Positions 55,770 through 64,000 of a stretch of 64,000 nucleotides of DNA are shown piece after piece. Location of the stretch: positions 11,520,501-11,584,500 of the forward strand of contig OX465282.1 of NCBI GenBank assembly GCA_949987705.1, given 5' to 3'. The notes beneath the pieces were generated by a model. The model saw only the letters and a program-made list of their open reading frames with translations. It searched no databases and had not been told where the DNA came from. Each line of letters starts with the position of its first letter. The first letter of the stretch is position 1. The stretch is from Thereva unica (taxonomy: Eukaryota; Arthropoda; Insecta; Diptera; Therevidae). The translations under genes were made by a program, and so were the position numbers.

Positions 55770-56215
55770 ACGCGGAAATGGTTGGCTCCCTTTCATTCTG
55801 GGAATTCGGATGCGAAAGACGAGTCACCAGTAGCTCGAACGTCCAATCACTACAAAATCTGATGAAATTCGTGAAAAAATCATATCAACAGTGTCGATAT
55901 TGGTATGAAGCTAGGAATTGGCCAGAAATCTGTTTTGAATTACTTACAGAAAGCTGGATGCAAAAACAAGCTAGATTTACGAGCTCTTCATGAAGTGAGG
56001 GTAGGAAGCATGACAGTCGAGGCCTTGCCGAAATGCAATGAGATCGACCTATTTTTGAAAAGTTTCATAACACCGTTAATGAAAAATGGATCACGTACGA
56101 CAGTCGGAAGCGTTAAAGATCGTAGCCGAACTATTGTGAGCCGTTAAAGTGTTTGAGAAGCCAAGATTGATGTCGTAAAGATGGGACTGATTAAAATTAA
56201 AATAATGATAAAGGT
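55770..56215 (+). pseudogene. mariner transposase fragment
   Basis: This would be the DNA-binding half of a mariner-family cut-and-paste transposase. In one frame WLAPFHSGNSDAKDE (about 55780-55825) matches the WFxRFRSGNFDxKDEPR block. After a frameshift (55905-56147) GIGQKSVLNYLQKAGCKNKLD gives the second helix-turn-helix, and NEIDLFLKSFIT leads to where the ITGDEKW block should be. The GDE is replaced (TPLMKNG), so the first catalytic Asp is gone. The later SKRGE and catalytic DxxD region is missing. No TA-flanked inverted ends were found. Confidence 0.85.
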
Positions 56216-56302
56216 TCGACAAGCGCTATAATCGTATTGTCCCTTCTACTGAATTCGTTCTTCATCGTTCCCTTAAGATTGTCTACCTAGTAGCCTGCTT
56301 TT

Positions 56303-56420
56303 GGGGTCGTCCATAAATTACGTGAGGTGATTTTTGCGTATTTTCGACCCCCCCTCCCCCCTTGGTGAGATATCGTGAGATTTATCTCGACCCCCTCCTT
56401 CCCCCCTAATCACACGTGTG
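56303..56420. repeat. Repeat end of GGGTCGTCCATAAATTACGT type
   Basis: GGGGTCGTCCATAAATTACG is followed by a C-rich ACCCCCCCTCCCCCCTT stretch. I recall this combination from ends of short DNA transposons in many arthropods. A second CGACCCCCTCC unit follows at about 56378. The opposite end was not found, so this may be a broken copy. The assignment is from memory of the motif only. Confidence 0.4.
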
Positions 56421-56774
56421 ATTTTTCAAATTTTAAAAAATCTCTAGTATTTACATAAAAAATACGTAACAACAGAAAACCTAGCCTTTCCTTTGAATAT
56501 AGAACTGCAGGAAAGGCCCTACGTATACGTAACCGTTTAAATCTAGTGAAAGTCGTGTAAAAAGTTCATCTGGGTGTGGGGGGGGGGTTGAGAGCAATAT
56601 TTTATTTGAGATAACTGATAATTCGGACTCCCTTGACCTCCTCGTTTACCCGCTTGTGGTTGACACACAACTACCAAAACTTGATCACTCACCAACAAAC
56701 ATTTCATTACGTTAAAATTCGGCGTGTGCCTTCTTGTAGTTTTAAATTCTAATGACCTTTTCGCGGTTCAGTGT

Positions 56775-57002
56775 TAGAGGTTCCGCCAAAAGAGTTGATG
56801 CCGGAGCGCGCAGCTGGGGAAATTAAAGCTGCACACAAATAAAAATTGCGCACATATTGATAAGAAATGCGCTTATGTATTTTCAAATTTCCCCTTCGAA
56901 ATTTGTTGCGACTAGGCTAAGGGACGGGAACGGCATACGGGGATTCTACTGCGCATGGAAAACGCGACTTTCTCGGCATCAACTCTTTTGGCGGAACCTC
57001 TA
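56775..57002. mobile_element. 228-bp MITE with perfect 29-bp inverted ends
   Basis: 56775-56803 (beginning TAGAGGTTCCGCCAAAAG) is exactly complementary to 56974-57002. A second, inner inverted repeat (GGGGAAATT at about 56817 with AATTTCCCC near 56885) adds structure. The interior is non-coding. The outer neighbours (CAGTGT on the left, CTTGGC on the right) show no clear duplication. Confidence 0.85.
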
Positions 57003-58993
57003 CTTGGCTCGTACTCTGCAGCCCAATTTACACACAGTTCGACGGCAGGCCGTCACCTGAAAGTTTTCGTTTTGAGGCCAAGGATTACTTTCCCCCGGCC
57101 GCTAACTGTATGGCCTGAAGTTCAAGAATGCGTACAGTTCAAGAAAGCTGACAAAAATCGCATTTATCGTCAGTTCGGGCCTGAAGATCTCAACTTATAT
57201 TCATTCTCGAGCCGTGAATCATCACGTCATCACTTGAAGATGGTTTTGAATTGCGAGATTGGGAATGAAAAGACTTAATCAAAAGTTATATCATCTGTTG
57301 AGTGAATCCACTAGTTGATTTAAAAAAAAAGAAACAGAATTCAACCAATTTTGAATGTCTAGACTCTTCTATAAATTGAATACCACTCTTTTTCTGCTTC
57401 TTTATCTTCTCATCTAACTCATATGTATTTCCACAATCCTTCAACCAAAAAAAAAAAAGATATAACTCAATTAACAACAAGCATTTATAAATAAAATCTG
57501 TGCATTAATTACCACCACAAAAAAAGAAAACCATATATAATACACAAATATAGAATAATATATATTCCATCACGCTCAGTGATATTTCAATTAAGTAAAA
57601 TCCTTCTTTACTCTCCAACAGAAAACACCCATATAATAAGGGTGCTAGCGCGGCGCGGGGGTGGTCATATCAGTAAGAACGTCCTTACAACACAGTCGAA
57701 CCATAAATCACAACAAACTCCATATTAATTGCGTCTGTCTATATATCCATGCATAATTTATACCAAGTAAAGAGCTCCATTTCACTGCTGCGGATTATCA
57801 TATCATGAAAGCGATTCCCATAAAATTACTTTCCTTTTTGGCTTAATCTCTCTAAGGAGAGACATTTTCGATTGCCCAAGGATAATATCTTTGCATCTTT
57901 GTGGATGTGGTGTAGGAGAGAGTGAGAGAGAGGGAGAGAGAAAGAGAGAGAGCAGGCGGAAAAAATTATAATAAAGTGGTGGATAAGGATAAGATGGAAG
58001 CTGTAACACAGTGCGGTATAAGAATCACCGATAGTGCTTCTGGTGGAGCAGTAGGGAGTAGGGACCCCCCTGAATATAGTATAGTGGGTAACCAGTTTCC
58101 TTTTTTTAAATCTAAACATCCAACCGTTTACTCTGAGGGATATGCACAGTTAAAGGAAAAATCAGAAATGGAAATTTCTCTCTTTCTCTTCGGTATGGTC
58201 CTGGTGACTAGAGCGACTACCCCCTCCCTAAACCCCGAATCGAAATGCCCTGTCTTTCGTCTAGATCAAGAAGCAAAAAAGTACGCTAGAAAGAAATGAT
58301 TTATGTGGGTCAGTTGGGGATTTCCTCTGGATCCCATGATTTATGGATTTACACCCAACAGCAACTGGACGGAGAGGGGGTAGAGGTAGGCTGGTGGGGA
58401 TGATGGGGACCAGGATTGCGAGATTCAGTTAACCTGATGGAGCCAAACCTTTTAACGGGGGAAGAAATTTGTTTTTCCTCTTTCCTGTTATCCTCTTCTT
58501 CCTATTTTTTTTTTTTTGCTAAGGTCCTTGTTGTTGGATTTGGTCCTTGCTTAGCTCAATTTTCGCATCGTATTCGACTGGCACTGTTAAAAGTCGATTT
58601 CTCAGCTTTCTACAAAATTCCGCAATTCCCAAAAACTTGAAACCAGGTCACAGGACTCACTGAATCTCAGCGCAAAACTCCCGCAACTATGCCCCCAACG
58701 ATATTAAGGATGAAATGTGCTTAAGAAATTCACGTTGTCGGCACAGCAACCCCGGTAAGCTGTATGTCCATTTATCACGGCCCCTTCTCATAAATATTAT
58801 CTGCTTTCATTTTTTTTTTGCGTGTAAATTAATTCTAGAAATCCATTAAGAAATATCCTTGACACCTGTCTTGGAATCCTTCGAGTTGAATATAGTCCTT
58901 GTGAGGAGCCATTGCCACATCCTCGCTCTGGCTCTTACAATTTTGTTGTATACTTGTACAAAATCTCTCCACTACTTTCCAAACCAACAACCA
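57003..58993. other. Non-coding DNA with GA microsatellite
   Basis: A GA-rich microsatellite runs 57917-57952. The open frame through it (57922-58299) is not supported. A GC-rich patch, GCTAGCGCGGCGCGGGGGTGG, lies at about 57641-57662. No gene is recognised. Confidence 0.45.
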
Positions 58994-59590
58994 GCCCAGC
59001 GGGAAATGTAATGGCTAGGTAAGCGAGGTGGTAATGAGATGGACCCATTACCTTTGTGATGAAATCATAGCTTACTTTTACATAGGGATGTCCTAGGGCG
59101 GTAAGTACTTACTGTAGGCATTACAGACGAGGACTTATTTCAGAGGTGAAGTGTATTAGGTGAATACATATATTACCATGTAAGGCATGCAGAATAAATT
59201 TCTGGCTACCCTTTTTATGTAGCATTAAAAACATTGCTATCCGAAATTAGCATTGCATTTCTGCTACATTTGGTGAGAGTTTTACTAGCAGGATATCTTT
59301 TTTACTACACTTGGTCACGATCCACTCCGAACGAATTTCGAGGACGGAATAAACTCAAGAAGAGAGGCTTCGACAAGCCAAAGACAATGAATAATAAAAG
59401 CACATCACATTTCCAACGAAAGTATTTCACAAGTCATTACCTAGTCGCTTACGTAGCCATTACAATGTAAAGACCTCCATTTCCCTAAATTTGCAGTTGA
59501 ATTTTTCGATTACCATGTAGACGGTTACACAAATCATTAAAGAATTCGTCGGTTACCTGAGTAACCCCTCGCTAGTTTTCCCGCTGGGAG
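58992..59590. mobile_element. 595-bp inverted-repeat element, CCCAGCGGGAAA ends, copy 2
   Basis: This copy is in the opposite orientation to the one at 25639-26241. The ends CCCAGCGGGAAA (58994) and the complement (ending 59588) are exact, and AG occurs on both sides (58992-58993 and 59589-59590). The interior aligns with copy 1 throughout, with scattered substitutions and indels. The frame at 59234-59470 lies in it and is not conserved in copy 1. Confidence 0.9.
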
Positions 59591-60478
59591 AGTATGCCCT
59601 TGTACACCCACACACACACATACATACACCCAGTGACCAGGACCAAATGAAAGTGAATTTTTATACCAATCGTATCGACTACTCCCCACTTACCCCGCCA
59701 GTGAGAAAATAATGGAGGGTGGGGGGGGGCATCTCATACTTGAACAAAAATTTTACCGGATATATGTATATGAATGTACAGGTAACACAACCACCCCACA
59801 CAGCACCCCCAAAAAATCAACCCCCGATGGAATATTTCATTGTGTCTGCTCGTTGTGCAAGTCTAAATTGTTTGCTTCAGTGCTTTAAGGATGTCATTTG
59901 GAGGGATCTTAGGTTTCAGCAGGAATTAAAAACTTTCTTACCGGGAATCCTTAAATAGTTTGCTACCATAATTGTTTGGTGGGTGTACAAGGAGAGATGA
60001 TGATGATGCCGGTGCCGTAGAAATATGGAGCTGATGGGACTAGATGATAAAAGGTATGACTTGACACAGGGTGGCATCTTGTTGACTGAGGTGATAAAAC
60101 TAACAAGGTGATAGTTCAATTTCTGGTTTATGATGGTTTCATTGTCAAGGTTGGGATTGAGTGTTGTTTCTTTCTTTTAGGGTATGTAAATACGTAAAGG
60201 TGTGGGTGTTTGCGAAGGTGTAACATTTTAGTGAGTAGTGTTTTTTGTTATTAATAGAGCTTATCCAATATGTATCAGCAGGTTTAACAGAATTTTTGTA
60301 AATAGATTTATAAGTTTAATAAGAATAGGTTTTAATGCAGAGTTTTTGGTTCAACTTTTCAATGTACATAGGTGTGAGGTAGTTGTAGGTTGTATAGGTT
60401 GATGTACAAGCCACATACATCCTTTCGTGGTCAAGAATTTAAAAGTCAATGACGTTTCAGTCGAAATTTGATTGCCTC
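59591..60478. other. Non-coding DNA
   Basis: A CA-rich stretch lies at 59600-59630. Short frames on both strands at 59719-60119 lack domains. Confidence 0.4.
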
Positions 60479-61162
60479 TTTTGATGAGACCATTGAACGG
60501 ACTGCGCCGAATAACCGTGACGTGGAACTGGTCGATAAATTCTGCTACCTCGGTAGTATTATTACCGAAAATGGCGGCGCAGAAGAAGATGTCAGTTCCA
60601 GAATAAATAAAGCACGAGGCGCATATGCATGCCTGTTCCGCATATGGAGATCAACGGAGATCTCAACTAACACCAAATTGCGGCTGTTCAACTCCAACGT
60701 TAAGGCAGTACTTTTGTATGGTTGCGAAACATGTAAAGTCACCCAATTCATCACAGGGCGCCTGCAAGTCTTCATCAACAGATGCCTGCGTCGTATCCTA
60801 AAAATCTGCTGGCAGGATAGAATTTCAAACGAAAAACTATGGCGCCGTGCCGGCCGAGAAAGGATAGACGACCAAATCAGGCGAAGGAAATGGAATTGGG
60901 TTGGCCACACCTTGCGACGCGAAAACGAAAATCTAGCCAAACAGGCCCTCGACTGGAATCCGCAAGGATCCCGTCGAGTCGGAAGGCCTAGAACAACGTG
61001 GAGGAGAACCCTACTAGCAGAAGCCGCAACAACTGGGAGATCCTGGTCGGAGCTGAGAGCTGTCGCGCAAAACAGAGTCCACTGGAGGGCAACTGTTTCC
61101 GCCCTATGTCCCATGAAGGATTAAAGGAGCGCAATGATGAAAAAAAAATGATTTTGATGAGA
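60479..61162 (+). mobile_element. 5'-truncated RTE-like LINE, candidate 11-bp TSD
   Basis: TTTTGATGAGA occurs at 60479-60489 and again at 61152-61162, directly after an A-rich tail (GATGAAAAAAAAATGA). The intervening 660 bases are only the C-terminal reverse transcriptase tail. The left copy happens to be in frame with the coding sequence, so it could be part of the element. The duplication is therefore likely but not proven. Confidence 0.65.
60490..61124 (+). pseudogene. RTE-like reverse transcriptase C-terminal tail, open
   Basis: A single uninterrupted frame reads VELVDKFCYLGSIITENGG, EEDVSSRINKARGAY, FNSNVKAVLLYGCETC, LQVFINRCLRRILKICWQD, RRRKWNWVGHTLRR and RPRTTWRRTLLAEA, and ends in a natural-looking stop. 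This is the post-catalytic thumb and tail of RTE/BovB-type LINE proteins. The catalytic YADD region lies upstream of the truncation. The frame is intact over about 210 codons, so the insertion is recent, but the protein part alone cannot polymerise. It is unrelated in detail to the 8.5 and 53.6 kb copies. Confidence 0.88.
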
Positions 61163-61369
61163 TTGGGTGACGAGCCCAAAATAAGACCAGATAAACCACC
61201 TTCTCACACCCGTAAGTTGTCTTCAGTGTCGGCGGATCGTGTTGGGCCCGTGTGGGTGGTAGTTAAACAAGCACAGTCTTTCCCTCCTCCGAAACTATAA
61301 GTTGATATTTTACCTAAAAAAAGGAAAGTGGGTAGGCCACTTCATTGTAAATCGGAAGATTGACCAACG

Positions 61370-61512
61370 GTACACAGAACAACATGCGGAGTTCCGCAGG
61401 AATCTGTCCTGGCACCTTTCCTGGGAATCAATGTACAATGAGATGATGAGGCTACGCCTCCCAAAAAGAGCAGTCGCGATCGGGATCGCGGATGACACGG
61501 AATAGTGCACGT
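61370..61512 (+). pseudogene. R1-like reverse transcriptase motif B-C fragment
   Basis: In one frame CGVPQESVLAPFLG (motif B with Gly to Glu) and, in the next, MMRLRLPKRAVAIGIADDTE, equivalent to VLRLRLPxGVxIVGFADD (motif C). A stop follows directly. About 45 codons survive. Confidence 0.75.
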
Positions 61513-61563
61513 AACACGACGCCTCCATGAGATGCCGGACTAAGACGTATGAGACTCGACCGG

Positions 61564-61589
61564 GTACGGTACGGTACGGTACGGTACGT
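61564..61589. repeat. (TACGG)n microsatellite
   Basis: Five tandem copies of a GGTAC/TACGG pentamer. Confidence 0.95.
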
Positions 61590-61699
61590 CACGAAGCGTG
61601 TTACATGAACGATTGTTTGGCTGCCTGAAAAGCCAACTGCAGATGCACATAAAAAACAGGAATTTCAACGCAAATCAGACCAAAAATCTCAAGTAAATT

Positions 61700-61815
61700 A
61701 AACATCCAAGCGGTACCTTGGGTCTCCAAAGGGGGCCGGCTCGCCGGGAGGTCGTGGGGTGTTGAGACCTTTGAGGTACCACTGATCGTTGTGCATCATC
61801 ACCACTTGCCTGTTG
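61700..61815 (+). repeat. Possible third, diverged copy of the ~340-bp repeat
   Basis: GGCTCGCCGGGAGGTCGTGG followed 50-60 bases on by CACCACTTGCCTGTTG resembles the CTCGCCGGAGGGGTCGTGG...CACCACTTACCTGTG blocks of the 14.5 and 21 kb copies in the same order. The sequence between them is unrelated or too diverged. Confidence 0.4.
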
Positions 61816-62079
61816 ATGACCGCCCCTCTATACAGGCGGACGCGGAGCACCTATAAAATAGATACTGAAGGGTGCCTGCAACCGAAACATGAGGCGGAGG
61901 AGAATTTCATACCACTGCTAGCTTGTATCCTGTACCTTTTAGCCGATTATGCTGAAAGCGCTTTTATTGTAAAAAACCACTAAAATCTACCAGTCTGCTA
62001 CACATTTATTCTCACCATCAAAAAACCAGCAACCATAGTAATTCTGATACAAAGCAAACTAGACAACCTTATCGACTAC

Positions 62080-62250
62080 GGAAAGTGTGGTTTAGATCAC
62101 TGCATAAATGTTATATGGTGTGCTATAGTACCACCAGAATGGAAGGAACAGCGTATACTCCGGTCCAAAGTTAATCCAAACAAACAAAACACTAAAACAA
62201 AACCCGGTCTGGTACCAAGGTGCGTATCGTTGTACATAAACTTCATCATA
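62080..62250 (+). pseudogene. Possible LINE reverse transcriptase start fragment
   Basis: A frame reads AIVPPEWKEQRIL and further on KPGLVPRCVSLYINF, in the position and order of the FPxxWKxxRLVLIPKPGK...YRPISLL block. Key glycines and the lysine pair are missing. Weak. Confidence 0.3.
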
Positions 62251-62859
62251 AACAACACAATCATCACCCTTTATAGGGACTCGGGTAAAACATGTGTAAA
62301 GTTTTTTTTTTTTCTTTACATATATATTGTAAATGTAAAATTTATTTAAAATATAACAATATTAGGTGCGTTGATGTTTGGAAGCAAAACCTGATACGAA
62401 TGTACTGCCTCTTGCTCCCACATGGAAATTAAAGGAGTACTTTATTTAATTTGTTATTGAGGGTACTGTGCTTTCAACTAGCCCTAAATGACTGCCAAAG
62501 GGTACTTACGTAATTGCCTTCTAACGAGACCCACTTTACTGCCGCGTGGCCGGTCTGTGGGGCATGCCCCGTCCCCTCTGTGGGTAAGGACGAACGCAAA
62601 GTCTTATTTCTTCGGTATAATACCTAGCAGTACCTCCAGTTCGCTTTGTCCCTCAGAAAAAAACCTGTTCGGCTCACTCCAACACAAAAAAGGCCTTCTT
62701 TGGCACAACCATACGGTTGTGGGTCCAGAAATAGTACTTTCCTGTACCAGCGAGCTGACCTGGTCTATTCACAAATTGTTAGGTTCTCCACGAAACTGAC
62801 TTTTCTTTGGGTTTTTTTTGTGGGGAATTTTGTGGGGACATTATTTAGTTTTCCCGACT

Positions 62860-63230
62860 CGAACGGTATGTTAGAGGGGAGCCAAATATAGTGCAGTGGC
62901 AGAAGACAGCAAGTCTGTAACGGGAAAGACAAGGGAAGTGGCATGAGTCTGTTAAGGGTCGGTGGATCCACAAACATGTAGAGGTTTCTTACGAGGGAAT
63001 TACGAGAGAGTATCGGAAATGGAAGTACGACCTCACGCAGTTCTTGACTGGACATGGATCGAGATAGCAAATACCTCCATCGTTTCGAGCACGATGACTC
63101 TCACCGCTGTGCCCGGAATGCTCAGATCTCCGGGATAAAGTAGTGCACGACTGCGTTTATTGTCTGAGGTTCACCAAATATAAGGCAGAGCTAGACCCAA
63201 TATTTGCCAGGTTAGTTGAGGGGGTTCCCC
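62860..63230 (+). pseudogene. R1-clade LINE ORF2 C-terminal end
   Basis: The plus strand reads KGRWIHKHVEVSYEG, then (after a shift) DSKYLHRFEHDDSHRC, then VVHDCVYCLRFTKYKAELDPIFARL. This is the GRWTYRLIP...YLHRFxHDDSPxC...EDAxHVLFxCPRFxxxRxELE order of R1-clade ORF2 ends, including the last zinc-binding cysteines. A stop and two shifts break it. No rDNA target sequence is adjacent. Confidence 0.78.
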
Positions 63231-63441
63231 CACATTCTAAAAGCAGTCATAAGTCACAACGCAATCACAAGTGAGTGGTGAATCTCAACTTGAAGCCCTA
63301 TACTAAATGGCAAGTAGAAGTGAAGTAGACGTCACATCTGTCAACAATAACGTAGAAACGAAAATAATAAGTTCATAAGAAGTAAGCCCGAGTCGCCAAA
63401 GCTTGTGACTTATGACTGGTCACAATTTTAGTATAGGGGGT
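63229..63441. mobile_element. ~210-bp MITE-like element
   Basis: AGTCATAAGTCACAA (63244-63258) is exactly complementary to 63402-63416. Outside this the arms continue with a CCC..A..CTAAAA match, giving about 35-bp imperfect ends. A second inverted pair, CCCTATACTAAA (63296) with its complement at 63427-63438, crosses the first, so part of the end sequence is present twice on the left side. Confidence 0.5.
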
Positions 63442-63516
63442 AAGAATCATGACGACTGTTTATATATCTCCTAAGAATGCAGGATTTTATATAAAATGGA
63501 GAATAGTGATCTATTC

Positions 63517-63610
63517 AATAACTGTACAATTTGAAAAATAAAAATATCATGTCAAACGTTTGGTTGCTCTCAAATTTCCGGGTCGGTACTGCTACCCTCC
63601 ACACCCACAT
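63517..63610 (+). repeat. ~110-bp interspersed repeat, copy 2
   Basis: CAATAACTGTACAATTTGAAAAATAA and TCATGTC.AACG.TTGG match 33186-33305. The CCGGGTCGGTACTGCTACCC block aligns with the doubled CCGGGTGGGTA/GGGTACTACTACCC there. Confidence 0.65.
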
Positions 63611-64000
63611 CATCTAACAGGTATGGTTGTCTGCCTGGTCTGCCACTGTCTGTGAAAGGAATATGTGCTGATTCGGAAAAATGCCTATGATAGTTATGAG
63701 TCATACTGACCATGATATTGACAACATTGGCAAAAATATATCTCCACTGTTCTCGCACAAAAACGATGGCTTATCCAAGTGCGAACATGATATTGAATTG
63801 CATCATTGCTAGAATGTGTGAAAAGGCTTTACAAAAAATAACTGGGGCTGGGGAAAAGCTCCAAAATATATCACAGGCGCAAGCGCAAACGAGATCAAAG
63901 TGACTCGCATAGAAAATTTGCCCCATCGGGCTAAGCAGCAGAACCATATAAAAATCATAACATTTCTAGGCATTAGAGCCAATTAGCAAAAGTAAAGCAA
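63611..64000. other. Window edge, nothing recognised
   Basis: Short overlapping frames only (63570-63758 minus, 63712-63903 plus). No domain, repeat or tail was seen. Confidence 0.4.

Noticed and set aside
57922..58299. 125-codon frame beginning in a RERERE run
   Set aside because: It starts in a GA microsatellite and has no domain downstream.
60545..61114. 189-codon minus-strand frame
   Set aside because: Antisense shadow of the plus-strand RTE-like tail, whose motifs are clear.

Overview
The window reads as nuclear DNA of an insect, most plausibly a fly. It is AT-rich, has no bacterial-style gene density, and is packed with decayed non-LTR retrotransposons (LINEs) of R1-like, RTE-like, RNase H-bearing and Jockey/CR1-like types, plus mariner, hAT-like, BEL/Pao and short inverted-repeat elements. 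I found no host gene that I could defend: no intact long ORF, no exon chain with a recognisable family, no rRNA, no tRNA and no CRISPR. The fly assignment is inference from the mix of element types.

Left part (1-14.5 kb). After AT-rich filler and a small MITE-like element (1774-2078) comes a minus-strand LINE ('family A', 2329-5388) whose endonuclease-reverse transcriptase is broken by two stops and one small deletion/frameshift. A second family A piece follows (6235-6975). A 5'-truncated RTE-like LINE (8459-9582) is framed by a perfect 11-bp target-site duplication (TSD) and ends in a GAA tail. A BEL/Pao integrase remnant and a 100-bp hairpin precede an old LINE fragment, which was split by a younger LINE (10493-12772) with a perfect 15-bp TSD. 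That younger LINE's reverse transcriptase is intact except for one extra base.

Middle part (14.5-33.6 kb). Two inverted copies of a ~340-bp repeat (14540-14868 and 21040-21390) bracket a 1.7-kb hAT-like element (15980-17691), which itself carries a MITE with perfect 18-bp ends. A 603-bp element with CCCAGCGGGAAA ends (25639-26241) has an inverted sister at 58994-59588. The most striking locus is 29.18-32.16 kb: an element with 13-bp inverted ends holds a ~145-bp tandem array, and a 1,834-bp giant foldback element has inserted into one array unit with an exact TTA duplication. An R1-clade remnant and a family A 3' end follow.

Right part (33.6-64 kb). This holds a 295-bp tandem duplication (35.77-36.35 kb); a LINE whose DUF4780-like ORF1 is joined by deletion to its RNase H (37.3-38.6 kb); further RNase H fragments (41.2, 42.0-42.7 and 55.0-55.6 kb); a 1.24-kb inverted-repeat element (43506-44746); and a recent 5'-truncated LINE (46615-48112) with a 12-13-bp TSD and a telomere-like TTAGG tail. 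Beyond these lie an RTE-like copy with internal deletions, a mariner transposase fragment, a MITE with perfect 29-bp ends, another RTE-like 3' end with a candidate TSD, and R1-clade fragments near the right edge.

Nothing here works as a cooperative gene set. The logic of the window is layered insertion: old LINE fragments are hosts for younger LINEs and MITEs, and several junctions still carry their duplicated target sites, so the relative order of insertions can be read.
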